Below, piece after piece: positions 38,523 through 47,604 of a stretch of DNA of 64,000 nucleotides. The first letter of the stretch is position 1; each line of letters begins with the position of its first letter. Under the pieces are notes generated by a model. It ran no database searches and had not been told where the DNA came from. It saw only the letters and a program-made list of their open reading frames with translations. The translations under genes and the position numbers were made by a program. The stretch is taken from assembly GCF_000196235.1 (NCBI RefSeq), contig NC_008541.1, positions 1,860,001-1,924,000 on the forward strand. The letters run 5' to 3'. Origin of the DNA: Arthrobacter sp. FB24 (GTDB lineage Bacteria > Actinomycetota > Actinomycetes > Actinomycetales > Micrococcaceae).

Positions 38523-39962
38523 ATGAGCCACCACCCCGGACCAAATATCCTGCTCATCCTCAGCGACGACCAGGGCGCATGGGCCTTGGGATGCTCCGGC
38601 AATACCGAAATCCAGACGCCCCATCTGGACAACCTGGCCTCAGGCGGAACGCGATTGGATAACTTCTTCTGCGTCTCACCCGTCTGTTCCCCCGCGCGGG
38701 CCAGCCTGATGACCGGCACCATCCCCTCCAAACATGGAGTGCACGACTATCTTCATGGCGTCGAGACCGGCCCCGAGGCTCCCGACTATCTGCAGGGCCA
38801 GCGCCTCTTCACGGATGACTTGGCAGCTGCGGGCTATTACATGGGACTATCCGGAAAATGGCACTTGGGAGCCAACGACCGGGCACGGGAGGGATTCAGT
38901 CACTGGTTCTCGCTGGCCGGCGGCGGCAGCCCCTACGATGCGGCGACCATGTACAGGAACGGCGTGAAGGAAACAGTGTACGGCTATCTCACTGATGCCA
39001 TTACAGCTGATTCGACCGGCTTCATGGAACGTGCCGCCGGGCAAGATTCCCCGTTCTTCCTGGCGCTGAATTACACCGCACCGCATAAGCCCTGGAAGGA
39101 CCAGCATCCTGCTGAATTTACGGCTCTCTATGATGATTGTGCGTTTGAGAGCTGCCCCCAGGAGCCCACGCATCCCTGGACGCCTACAGTCGACGGGGTA
39201 CCGATTGGAGGTGAAGCTGACGTCCGGGCGGCTTTGGTGGGCTACTTCGCCGCCGTCAGCGCGATGGACGCGGGGATAGGTCAGGTGCTCCAGAAGCTCG
39301 ATGAGCTCGGATTGAGAGAAGACACACTCGTGATCTTCAGTAGCGACAACGGGTTCAACTGCGGGCAACACGGCGTGTGGGGCAAGGGAAACGGCACGTT
39401 CCCCTTGAATGTCTTCGATTCCTCGATCAAAGTGCCCGCCATATTTTCTTTCCCCGGCAGAATTGCCCGCGGGAAAGTGCGGGAAGAACTGCTGTCGGCA
39501 TACGACCTTCCGGCCACCATCCTGGAGCTGGCCGGGCTTGACCCGCTCGAATTCGAACAAGGGCCCGGGAAATCCTTCGCCGATGTTCTCCGCGGAAAGC
39601 CCCTCGCACCCGCCAGGCCCCGGCCGGTAGTTGTCTTCGATGAATACGGTCCGGTACGCATGATCCGCAGCGACTCATGGAAATACGTCCACCGCTACCC
39701 CCAGGGTCCCCATGAACTGTACGACCTGGCCACCGACCCGGGGGAGCGGCATAACCTGGTTCGGGAGGTCCGGCATGAAGAGCGCGTCGCCGGAATGCGC
39801 CGGGATATGCAGCTCTGGTTTGAGCAGTACCAGGAAGAGGAGGCAGACGGCCGCAAATTCCCCGTCGTCGGGGCAGGACAGACGCTCCCGGTCCGGGCCG
39901 ATCCCCTAGGCGCATTCACGCCGCCAAGCTGGGACGGGATCTCTACTGCCGGAGGCCGATGA
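38523..39962 (+). CDS. Type I sulfatase 1 (CSPAR, formylglycine-dependent)
   Basis: A 479-residue arylsulfatase-superfamily (family S1) hydrolase. It opens NILLILSDDQ (metal-binding Asp pair) and has the maturation motif C55-S-P-A-R, the cysteine that becomes formylglycine, followed by the usual SLMTG. GKWHLG and FSSDNGFNCGQHG give further active-site residues. No signal peptide is seen, so it acts in the cytoplasm on imported sulfated sugars. The ATG follows CAGGAGCGCC. It overlaps sulfatase 2 by four bases, forming an operon sulfatase 1-sulfatase 2-cutC. Exact sulfate position is not predictable by eye. Confidence 0.9.
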   Translation: MSHHPGPNILLILSDDQGAWALGCSGNTEIQTPHLDNLASGGTRLDNFFCVSPVCSPARASLMTGTIPSKHGVHDYLHGVETGPEAPDYLQGQRLFTDDLAAAGYYMGLSGKWHLGANDRAREGFSHWFSLAGGGSPYDAATMYRNGVKETVYGYLTDAITADSTGFMERAAGQDSPFFLALNYTAPHKPWKDQHPAEFTALYDDCAFESCPQEPTHPWTPTVDGVPIGGEADVRAALVGYFAAVSAMDAGIGQVLQKLDELGLREDTLVIFSSDNGFNCGQHGVWGKGNGTFPLNVFDSSIKVPAIFSFPGRIARGKVREELLSAYDLPATILELAGLDPLEFEQGPGKSFADVLRGKPLAPARPRPVVVFDEYGPVRMIRSDSWKYVHRYPQGPHELYDLATDPGERHNLVREVRHEERVAGMRRDMQLWFEQYQEEEADGRKFPVVGAGQTLPVRADPLGAFTPPSWDGISTAGGR

Positions 39963-41389
39963 TGACTGCTGAACGCCCTAATATCCTGTTCATCATCGCC
40001 GATCAGTTCCGCAACAGTGCTTTGGGATTCAGGGGCCAGGATCCCACCTACACCCCATCCTTGAACTCCTTCGCAGCCGAATCAAAGGACATCCTCCACG
40101 CCGTCAGTAACTATCCGGTCTGCAGTCCGCACCGGGCAATGCTCATGACAGGGCAACACCCCCACCGTAACGGCGTGCCTCTGAACATCAATTCCAACAC
40201 CGGTGCCGGTCTCGAACCCGGCATAGGCACATGGTCACAGGTACTCCGGGATGCGGGCTACGGGACCGGATACATCGGCAAATGGCATCTGGAAGCAGTC
40301 ACCGAAGAGGACGCAATCTGGGGCGAAGGATTTCGCGAAGGAGCTGTCTGGGATGCCTACTCGCCTGTGGACAGGCGGCACGGTTTCTCCTTCTGGTACT
40401 CGTACGGAGCCGCCCACGACCACATGCACCCCCACTATTGGGTAGGGGACGCACCCCGCGAAGAGAAAATCGTCGTGGATCAATGGTCGGCAGAACACGA
40501 AACCGACATTGCCATCGGCTTTTTGCGCGAAACAACAGACGCTGCCGAGTCCTTCGCGCTGGTGGTGTCCTACAACCCGCCGCACCAACCGTTCGAGCTG
40601 GCACCTGCAACCTACCGCCCCAGGTACGCTCAACTCTCCGCACGGGAACTATTGACCAGACCCAACGTCGACGTCACGGGCCCGGCCGGAGCGGAAGCAG
40701 CGCAGGCAGCCCCGTTGTATTTCGCCGCCATTTCCGCCATCGATCACCAAATCGGCCGGCTGCTCGTCGCCTTGGAAGCCAGCGGTCACCACAAAAACAC
40801 GATCGTGATCTTCACCTCGGACCATGGCATGCAGCTGGGAAGCCACGGTCTTATGTTCAAAAATGTTCCTTGGGAAGAATCGATGTCGTTACCATTTCTC
40901 ATCCGTTGGCCGGGCCGGATAGCGTCCGGTCCCGACGACAAGGTTTTGATCAGCTCCGTTGATGTCGGTCCCACCCTCCTGGGCCTGGCGGGGCTATCTA
41001 CCAGCCGGCCGCCGGCCATGCAGGGCGCTGATCTCTCGTCCCGGCTGATCGGCGCGACAACGACGCCGGTCCCTGGTCCCGCCATCTACTACGGGCCCCC
41101 GGCGCGGGACGGCGGGCCGGGGATGCGAGGCCTGAGGACCCTGAGTCACAAGTTGCTCTTCAGCTGTATCCCCGATCCGGCCCAACGATCCGGGTTCCTT
41201 CTCTCCGCGCAGCTCTACGACCTGAAGTCCGACCCCTACGAAATGAGTGACCAGGCTGCCTCCCGCCCTGCTGAGGTTCAGCTGATGGGGCGTGAACTGG
41301 TACGGCAGCTGGAGATCGTGGAGGATCCCTGGGCGGCAAGGGATCAGCTCCGGGAACACTTGGACGGGGAAACGTGCAGCTGGAAATAG
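39959..41389 (+). CDS. Type I sulfatase 2 (CSPHR, formylglycine-dependent)
   Basis: A 476-residue family S1 sulfatase with PNILFIIADQ at the start and C55-S-P-H-R followed by AMLMTGQHPH, so the cysteine is correctly placed for formylglycine conversion. GKWHLE, TSDHGMQLGSHGL and the final YDLKSDPYEMSD segment are typical of the superfamily. No signal peptide. Compared with sulfatase 1 the CSPHR variant and surrounding sequence differ, implying another sulfate position or sugar. It overlaps the preceding sulfatase gene (ATGATG region) and ends inside the start region of the cutC gene. Confidence 0.9.
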   Translation: MMTAERPNILFIIADQFRNSALGFRGQDPTYTPSLNSFAAESKDILHAVSNYPVCSPHRAMLMTGQHPHRNGVPLNINSNTGAGLEPGIGTWSQVLRDAGYGTGYIGKWHLEAVTEEDAIWGEGFREGAVWDAYSPVDRRHGFSFWYSYGAAHDHMHPHYWVGDAPREEKIVVDQWSAEHETDIAIGFLRETTDAAESFALVVSYNPPHQPFELAPATYRPRYAQLSARELLTRPNVDVTGPAGAEAAQAAPLYFAAISAIDHQIGRLLVALEASGHHKNTIVIFTSDHGMQLGSHGLMFKNVPWEESMSLPFLIRWPGRIASGPDDKVLISSVDVGPTLLGLAGLSTSRPPAMQGADLSSRLIGATTTPVPGPAIYYGPPARDGGPGMRGLRTLSHKLLFSCIPDPAQRSGFLLSAQLYDLKSDPYEMSDQAASRPAEVQLMGRELVRQLEIVEDPWAARDQLREHLDGETCSWK

Positions 41390-42090
41390 CCGTCGTGGAC
41401 ATCGCGGGCGTCGCAATCGCTGCCGATGAAGCGGCCGACCGGATCGAACTATGCACGCGCCTGGATCTCGGCGGGCTCACTGCTTCCCGCGATCTGTTTC
41501 AAGAAAGCCTCTGCGGGGCCGCCCGGCTTTTACAGGTGCATCCGTTGGTCCGGTGCAGGCCGGGTGATTTCGTGTATTCGGCAGGGGAAATCAGCACGAT
41601 GGCAAGGCAGATCGCCACCTTCGTCACGGAAGGGGCAGCCGGGGTGGTGTTCGGGGCTCTGACATGTGAAGGAGCAATCGACGGTGATGGCATGACCCGG
41701 CTTATTGACTCCGCCAGAGAGGCCAATCCGCAGGTTGAGATTACCTGCCACCGCGCCATCGACCAATGCCGTGATCCCTTGAGCGCACTGCTGGAACTGG
41801 CAGAGCTTGGCGTCTCCAGAGTGATGAGCTCCGGCGGCGCCAAGACCGCGGGAGCTGGACGGGTAACGCTCGCGGCCATGCACCGTATTGCGGACGGCCG
41901 TCTGGAGATCATGGCTGGCGGCGGACTGAAAATCGCTGATATCCCGGCATTGAAGACTGCAGGAGTAAACGCGGTCTCCTCTCGGCCAGACGGACGAGCC
42001 GGGGATCCGCCGCCACGGACAGGAGCCTGGTCAGAGCAGCCCGTAAGGCATCAGCCTGAGAGGGCTATCCTCCGAAGATCCCCTGATTGA
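41374..42090 (+). CDS. CutC family protein
   Basis: A 238-residue TIM-barrel protein with the CutC-family features QLEIAVVDIAGV, DRIELCTRLDLGGLTAS and the EITCHRAIDQCRDPLSAL segment. CutC was named for copper homeostasis, but the biochemical role is unsettled. It overlaps the sulfatase 2 stop by 16 bases (GTG start at 41374), so it is cotranslated with two sulfatases, implying a carbohydrate-related function here. Its 3' end overlaps the convergent DUF2264 gene by 26 bases, and the last ~40 residues look low-complexity. Confidence 0.75.
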   Translation: MQLEIAVVDIAGVAIAADEAADRIELCTRLDLGGLTASRDLFQESLCGAARLLQVHPLVRCRPGDFVYSAGEISTMARQIATFVTEGAAGVVFGALTCEGAIDGDGMTRLIDSAREANPQVEITCHRAIDQCRDPLSALLELAELGVSRVMSSGGAKTAGAGRVTLAAMHRIADGRLEIMAGGGLKIADIPALKTAGVNAVSSRPDGRAGDPPPRTGAWSEQPVRHQPERAILRRSPD

Positions 42091-43990
42091 TGCTGTCCGC
42101 CGGCCACTTATCGTGCCGCATCCACGGCAGAGACCGTGCGGTGTTTCCAATCGACGCGTGCAGGCACTGGTTGGACCAGTTAAGCTCCAATCCGGCGGCA
42201 ATGGCTGAGAGGTCCACCTCCCGACGTGAGAGGGAGACAAGCCAGGCGATGCGTATCTCGGTACTTCTTGCTGGTGAGATTCTGACCGCCGGAACAGCCA
42301 CCTTTTCACCCAGGATTGACTCCGGTGCATACCGGATCTGCGCAGCAGGGGCGGAACTGGCGTCCGCCTGGATACTGACCAGGGCAATGGACGAAGAGAG
42401 TCCGTCGTGGGTTGTGGCCCGGGCGCAGCCGCCCCGGACACCAGTGTCCATCGGCTGATCTGAGGAGAGCGCGTATCCGCTGACAGTGAGCGGCAGCGCA
42501 ACTGCGCCGCGGACTCTTGCCGCTCTCAGCTCGACAGAACCATCAAGGATGGTGGTGGCATAATCGACAGACACTCCTCGTCCGGCAGCATCCAGGAGGA
42601 ACCGAAGGCTTCCTCCATGCGGGCGGGCGACTCCTCCCAGCGGGCCACGGTGGGTGCTCGTGGCGTCCTGCAGGGGAATATAGATGTCGTTGTCCCTAAG
42701 GTCCCCGTACTGGACCGGCGCAGTGGCCGTACTGAACGCTAAACGTCTGTACAGGTGGGAGTCGTAGCGCGGATGCCCTCCCGAGCCGAAATTGGCGACG
42801 CGAACTATATCGTCCCGCTGGGTGGCGTGGACCAGCCACTGCGGACCGGAGAGCACTTCCCTGACGTCCCGGCGTTCGATCTCCAGCCCGGTCTCGTCGT
42901 GGGACCAGGCCGGGTGTTCAACCGGAAGGAGCAGGCCCAGGAACCCTTTGCTTGACCACAACGGTGATCCCGGGGCGTTGTAAGACTGAAGAATCCCGGT
43001 GTTCTCTTTCCACCAGCCCAACGACAGGACACCGTCAGCGCCTACACCATGGTCCACAAAATGCTTGGCTACGCCGGAGGCGAGCCGCCGGGTCCGGCCG
43101 GCAGGCAGAGGGGAGACGCCCTGGATTTCGCCCATCCAGAACGGCGCAACGACACCCCAACGGTAAATGAGGGACCGCCCCTGAATCAGGGGACTGCCTG
43201 CGGCGGAGAACAAGTGTTCATACCCGCGAAGAAACTCCCGCAGACGGCTTCTATACAGTCGGAGGCGTTCGGACGATCCGGTTGCCTGTCCTGCGGTCCC
43301 GGAAAGCATGTCCACGATGAAGAAGGGGTATAAGTGAAAAGTCCAGGCGTTGTAATGATCGAAGCGGCGGCCCTCCCCGTCGGAATACCAGCCGTCCCCG
43401 GCGTACCAGTCCTCAATCCGGTCCAATGCCCCCTCAATTTCGAGAACATCAAAGGGCGCGCCCACTGAGGCGAGAAAAGCCTGGATGGTTGCCCCGAACA
43501 ACACATGGTTGTTGTCTGCTCCGTACCTGCCCCTCGATCCGGAGAGCCAGAGCACAACCCGATTTTTGACACCGTCGTCCAATGATTCCCAGAGCCATGC
43601 TCTGGACAAGTGAAGGGCAAGAGCGATCGCTGTCGCTTCAACGGTGGGCTGCCCGTGGTCACGCAAAACGGGCCAGGCTTCGACACCGCCGGCCTGTGTC
43701 CCTGCAGCCAGCGCATCCGCGTACCACCCGATGAGGTCAGGCCGCGCACCGGGGGATCCTGCGATCCGGAGTGATGCAAGCAGAAAGGATCTTGCGAATC
43801 CCTCGAGCTGGGCAGTGTCGTTCTGCCCCGTCGCTGAAGGAAATGCCACCCGGGCGCCTCGGGGTGAGGAGTGGGTCAGGGCCCCTGCGATGAGCTTATC
43901 TGCAAGGTCTTCCCACGATGCGCGGTCCCAGCCCGTTAGTGATCCCTCAGTCGAAGTGGCTGTTGGCATCAGGTGCTCGTGGCGGGTCAT
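42065..43990 (-). CDS. DUF2264 domain protein, possible glycosidase-like enzyme
   Basis: A 641-residue protein whose N-terminal ~400 residues match the DUF2264 layout: ARSFLLASLRIAG, PDLIGWYADALAAGT, EATAIALALHLSRAWLWESL and WYSDGEGRRFDHYNAW. The spacing and the WYSDG.G...D.YN motif recall (alpha/alpha)n toroid carbohydrate enzymes. The C-terminal ~240 residues are beta-rich and not recognised. No signal peptide is evident, so a cytoplasmic role is likely. Its ATG overlaps the stop of the Gfo/Idh gene (ATGA), and its 3' end overlaps cutC tail-to-tail. In this locus it is a candidate for the missing oligosaccharide-cleaving step; activity is inference. Confidence 0.72.
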   Translation of the reverse strand: MTRHEHLMPTATSTEGSLTGWDRASWEDLADKLIAGALTHSSPRGARVAFPSATGQNDTAQLEGFARSFLLASLRIAGSPGARPDLIGWYADALAAGTQAGGVEAWPVLRDHGQPTVEATAIALALHLSRAWLWESLDDGVKNRVVLWLSGSRGRYGADNNHVLFGATIQAFLASVGAPFDVLEIEGALDRIEDWYAGDGWYSDGEGRRFDHYNAWTFHLYPFFIVDMLSGTAGQATGSSERLRLYRSRLREFLRGYEHLFSAAGSPLIQGRSLIYRWGVVAPFWMGEIQGVSPLPAGRTRRLASGVAKHFVDHGVGADGVLSLGWWKENTGILQSYNAPGSPLWSSKGFLGLLLPVEHPAWSHDETGLEIERRDVREVLSGPQWLVHATQRDDIVRVANFGSGGHPRYDSHLYRRLAFSTATAPVQYGDLRDNDIYIPLQDATSTHRGPLGGVARPHGGSLRFLLDAAGRGVSVDYATTILDGSVELRAARVRGAVALPLTVSGYALSSDQPMDTGVRGGCARATTHDGLSSSIALVSIQADASSAPAAQIRYAPESILGEKVAVPAVRISPARSTEIRIAWLVSLSRREVDLSAIAAGLELNWSNQCLHASIGNTARSLPWMRHDKWPADSINQGIFGG

Positions 43991-45021
43991 CGTCCGAGTG
44001 CGTTTTCCAGGTTCGCCGGTGCCGCCGGTTCCGGCAAGGCGACGACTCGACGGGTCAAGGCGGAGCGGTAGGCGGCAAGGACGGTCTCCACGACGCTGCG
44101 GGCGTGGGAGTTGCTGACTTTGGGGTGTGAACCATGCAGAGTTTCCACGAAATCGGAGAGCTGAGCCGTGAAGCCGTCCTGAATGCCGGTCGGGGAAGGC
44201 TCACAGAGGGTCGTACTTGACCCGTTGTGTCGGACGACCGTTCCCCTGTCCGGGGTACAGGAGATGCTCCCCTGTTCGCAGATGAGGAGTATCTCATCTG
44301 CTCGGTGCGGGGGATCGGACACGATCACAATGTTCACCTCCACCCCGTTACGCAGGAGCAGGCGAACAGATCCGTCCGTCTCAACCGGGACGCCGAAACG
44401 GTTGAGCATCCGTGCGTCAACAGTATCGACAGGCGAATCTCCCAGCCAGAGTGAACGGTCAATGCAGTGGCCGCCGATATTCATCAGGGCACCCCCTCCG
44501 GCCACTGAAGGGTCAAAGAACCAATCCGGCCGTGTCCCCGGCCGGTAGTCCGTGCTGCGGTAATCCCTGATCATCAGAAGCTGTCCCAGCGCTCCGGACC
44601 GGAGAAACGTTTCTGCTGCGGCCTTCTCCGGCAGAAAATGCTGGATATGTCCCACCACCAGGGTGATGCCTGCCCTGCTGCAGGATTCCGTCATCAGCCG
44701 GCAGTCCTCCAAGGAAGTGGCCATCGGCTTTTCGACCAAAACGTGAATCCCCGCCTCGGCCGCCGCAAGAACCATCTCCAAGTGAAGGGAGTGCGGAGTA
44801 TTGACAATGACAGCGTCCAGCGCGGCCTGCTCGTACATGGAGCGGTAGTCCGTGTAGACGGCGGCGCCGAGGGGTTCAGCAACCATTTGCGCTGCATCAA
44901 GCAGCAAATCGCAGACGGCCACCATCTCCGCACCCGGCAGAGCGGCGGCCGCCCGTGCATGAAACTGCGCGACCGCGCCTGCCCCAATGATTCCAAGACG
45001 GATCAACGCATACCTCTTCAC
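43987..45021 (-). CDS. Gfo/Idh/MocA family oxidoreductase
   Basis: A 344-residue NAD(P)-dependent sugar dehydrogenase-like protein. The Rossmann N-terminus has RLGIIGAGAVAQFHARA, then VCDLLLDAA and the conserved HVLVEKPMATSLED (catalytic lysine region), and later GGALMNIGGHCIDRSLWL with the active-site His. Substrate unknown. The GTG at 45021 is preferred because GGGAG lies upstream; an in-frame start 17 residues earlier has weaker support. It is cotranslated with the DUF2264 gene, suggesting they act on the same sugar. It is divergent from the ABC transporter genes. Confidence 0.85.
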   Translation of the reverse strand: MKRYALIRLGIIGAGAVAQFHARAAAALPGAEMVAVCDLLLDAAQMVAEPLGAAVYTDYRSMYEQAALDAVIVNTPHSLHLEMVLAAAEAGIHVLVEKPMATSLEDCRLMTESCSRAGITLVVGHIQHFLPEKAAAETFLRSGALGQLLMIRDYRSTDYRPGTRPDWFFDPSVAGGGALMNIGGHCIDRSLWLGDSPVDTVDARMLNRFGVPVETDGSVRLLLRNGVEVNIVIVSDPPHRADEILLICEQGSISCTPDRGTVVRHNGSSTTLCEPSPTGIQDGFTAQLSDFVETLHGSHPKVSNSHARSVVETVLAAYRSALTRRVVALPEPAAPANLENALGR

Positions 45022-45197
45022 TCGATGGAACTCCCAGGCGCCAGGCGGCGACAGGGACAAGTATTCAGCCACTAAAAGACATGAATCCAGACCTAATCCC
45101 GCCCTTGGACCCCATTTTTAGACCCCAAACCTCCTTGATTCGGGCGCGTCAGCTCTCCGGCGGGTACTCCGGGAATGGAACCCTCTTGTAGTACCAC

Positions 45198-45226
45198 TTG
45201 AATCCTTCTTTTTGCGGCTGTGATAG
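45198..45226 (+). promoter_or_regulatory. Candidate promoter of the ABC transporter operon
   Basis: TTGAAT (45198-45203) and TGATAG (45221-45226) are 17 bases apart, about 60 bases upstream of the solute-binding protein gene. The spacer contains CCTTCTTT, which also occurs in the lyase promoter region after ATT (34621-34633), hinting at shared control. Confidence 0.5.
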
Positions 45227-45284
45227 TCATCTCAGTCGAACCGTCGCACTCGAACGGTTCCCCCTACACGAAAGGTGAATACCC

Positions 45285-46619
45285 ATGGGCAATGCCCGGA
45301 TTTTTCGCCCTCTAGCCCTGCTTCTTGGTTCGACCCTGGCCCTTTCGGCCACCGCCTGCGGTGGCCCGGGCGAGTCCAGCACCGAAGCCAAGACCACCGA
45401 CATCACCAGCTCCGTCGCGGGCCAGGAACTGACGTACTGGTCGATGTGGAAGGAGGGGGAACCCCAGCAGAAAATCATCGCGGCGGCAATCGCGGACTTC
45501 GAAAAGGAATCCGGCGCCTCCGTCAAGGTGCAATGGCAGGGACGCAGCAGCACGGAAAAGCTCGTGCCCGCGCTCAACACGAACAACGTCCCCGACATCG
45601 TGGACGGCGCTTTCGCCAAATTGGCCCCCGTCATCGGTGACACGGACCAGGGTCTGGGGCTCGGCGCCACCTACGAAGCAAGCGTTGACGGGAAGAAGGT
45701 CTCGGACCTGATCCCGGCGAAGTACCTTGCGAACGCCGCTATTGACGGTAAGGACGGCCAGCCCTGGATGCTGCCGTACAGCTTCAGTTCGGACGGATTG
45801 TGGTTCAACGAAGCCAGCCACCCGGAGCTTGCCTCGGCACCGCCCAAAACATGGGATGAGTTCCTCGCTACTCTCGATGTCCTGAAGAAATCCGGGGAAG
45901 TTCCGCTGGCCGCCGACGGTGACATCGCGGGATACAACTCCGCCTGGTTCATTACCCTGATGCAGCGATACGGCGGCCCGGGTGCCTTCAAGGAGCTCGC
46001 ATCAGACAAAACAGGCAGCGCCTGGGATGACCCGCAGGTCCTGGAAGCAGCCAAAAAAGTCGAATCGCTGGTCAAAGGCGGTTACCTCATCAACGGCTAC
46101 GATTCCAGTAAGTGGCCGGCGCAGCAGCAACTCTGGGCCACCGGAAAAGCAGCCCTGCTGCTGAATGGGTCGTGGCTGCCCACCGAAACCGCCCCGTACG
46201 CGACCCCGGGCTTCAAATACTCCTCCTTCCAGTTCCCGGCAGTCGGCGACAAGCCCGCCAGTGTACGCGCAGACTTCGTCGGATTCGCGATTCCCAAGAA
46301 GGCGAAGAACGCCGCCGCGGCCCAGCAGCTGGCAGTCTTCATGCTGAAAAAGAAATATCAGGACGCCTACGGAACACAGGCGAAGGTACTTCCCATCCGG
46401 ACAGACGCAGCCACGTCCCCGGAGATGGCATCGATCAAGAGCGCCCTTGACTCTGCGCCGCAGATCCACCAAGCGTTCGACGCTGTCGTCTTCCCCGGGT
46501 ACCTGGACAAAGTCTTCAACCCCAAAAATGACCAACTCTTCCTCGGAAAAATTTCAGCTGAGACATTCCTGAAAGAGATGAAACAGGCGCAGAGCCAGTA
46601 TTGGAAGGACAACGGCTAA
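45285..46619 (+). CDS. ABC transporter solute-binding lipoprotein (family 1)
   Basis: A 444-residue extracellular sugar-binding lipoprotein. It has a signal peptide with lipobox LSATAC (Cys about residue 25), to be modified by Lgt, followed by a family 1 solute-binding domain starting QELTYWSMWKEGEPQ. It delivers oligosaccharides to the two downstream permeases. The lack of an ATPase gene in the cluster implies a shared MsiK-type ATPase elsewhere. The ATG follows CGAAAGGTGAATACCC. Its stop overlaps the first permease start. Confidence 0.93.
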   Translation: MGNARIFRPLALLLGSTLALSATACGGPGESSTEAKTTDITSSVAGQELTYWSMWKEGEPQQKIIAAAIADFEKESGASVKVQWQGRSSTEKLVPALNTNNVPDIVDGAFAKLAPVIGDTDQGLGLGATYEASVDGKKVSDLIPAKYLANAAIDGKDGQPWMLPYSFSSDGLWFNEASHPELASAPPKTWDEFLATLDVLKKSGEVPLAADGDIAGYNSAWFITLMQRYGGPGAFKELASDKTGSAWDDPQVLEAAKKVESLVKGGYLINGYDSSKWPAQQQLWATGKAALLLNGSWLPTETAPYATPGFKYSSFQFPAVGDKPASVRADFVGFAIPKKAKNAAAAQQLAVFMLKKKYQDAYGTQAKVLPIRTDAATSPEMASIKSALDSAPQIHQAFDAVVFPGYLDKVFNPKNDQLFLGKISAETFLKEMKQAQSQYWKDNG

Positions 46620-47596
46620 TGACGTTGACCCCAACGAAAGACGCGGCAGGGCTCCCAACACGGCCGTCGCGCCCGGTGCCCCGTAAACCGCCACGTGAAG
46701 AAGGCAGCTCCATCGAGCGCCAGCGACGCAAGCTCCTGATCCCGTTTGTGGGACCGGCCTTCCTGTTCTATACCCTCCTGTTCGTTCTTCCCGCTGCCGG
46801 CGCCTTGTGGATCAGCCTCCACAAGTGGTCCGGCGCCGGGCCCATGAAGTTCGTAGGGCTCGACAACTACTTCCTCGTCCTCCGGGATGAGCTTTTCCTC
46901 AAAGCATTCGGCAACACACTGTTGCTGCTCTTCGTTGTCGGCATCGCCATCTTCGTGATCGCTTTCGGGCTGTGCCTCATCCTCCGCGACATGGTGGGAA
47001 AGAAGATAGCCCGTTCAGTCATCTTCTTTCCACACTTGATAAACGCGCTGGTCTTCGGTGTCCTTGCCGGGTTCATCTTCAACCCCGGCGGCTTGGTCAA
47101 CACCCTGCTGAAACCCTTCGGGGTGACCGACCCGCCGAAATGGCTCGCGCAGGACAACCTGTTCCCCTTGATCATGGTGACGTTGATCTGCACCACCACG
47201 GGCTATTTCACCACCATCCTGATGGCCGGAGTGGACCGGATTCCGCCCTACTACTACGAGGACTGTGCCCTGGCCGGTGCAACGCCGTTTCAGCGTCTTC
47301 GCTATGTCGTTCTCCCGTTGACGTGGGATGTGTTTGGAACCTGTGCAGTCCTGTGGACCATCTCGTCCATCAAGATCTTCGAAGTTGTTTGGGTTTTCGG
47401 AGGCAGCAGCGGCGCGGGCATTCCCCCGACCCAGAGCTGGACCACGGCGGTCTACACCTATGTCACCGCTTTCTCCGCGCAGTCGACGCCGGCCTACGGT
47501 GCGGCCACAGCGTCCGCCATCATTTCGCTGGCACTCATCTCCGTACTCGTTGTCATTCTGCGCAGGGCTATGCGCCGTGACGCCGTCGAATTTTAA
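46619..47596 (+). CDS. ABC transporter permease, MalF-type
   Basis: A 325-residue inner-membrane permease with six or seven hydrophobic helices and the EAA-type motif YYEDCALAGATPFQRLRYVVLPL, the site of ATPase contact. The N-terminus is a Pro/Arg-rich cytoplasmic extension. It overlaps the solute-binding protein stop by one base (TAATG), which supports the ATG at 46619, and precedes the second permease by 8 bases. Confidence 0.92.
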   Translation: MTLTPTKDAAGLPTRPSRPVPRKPPREEGSSIERQRRKLLIPFVGPAFLFYTLLFVLPAAGALWISLHKWSGAGPMKFVGLDNYFLVLRDELFLKAFGNTLLLLFVVGIAIFVIAFGLCLILRDMVGKKIARSVIFFPHLINALVFGVLAGFIFNPGGLVNTLLKPFGVTDPPKWLAQDNLFPLIMVTLICTTTGYFTTILMAGVDRIPPYYYEDCALAGATPFQRLRYVVLPLTWDVFGTCAVLWTISSIKIFEVVWVFGGSSGAGIPPTQSWTTAVYTYVTAFSAQSTPAYGAATASAIISLALISVLVVILRRAMRRDAVEF

Positions 47597-47604
47597 GAGG
47601 ACTG

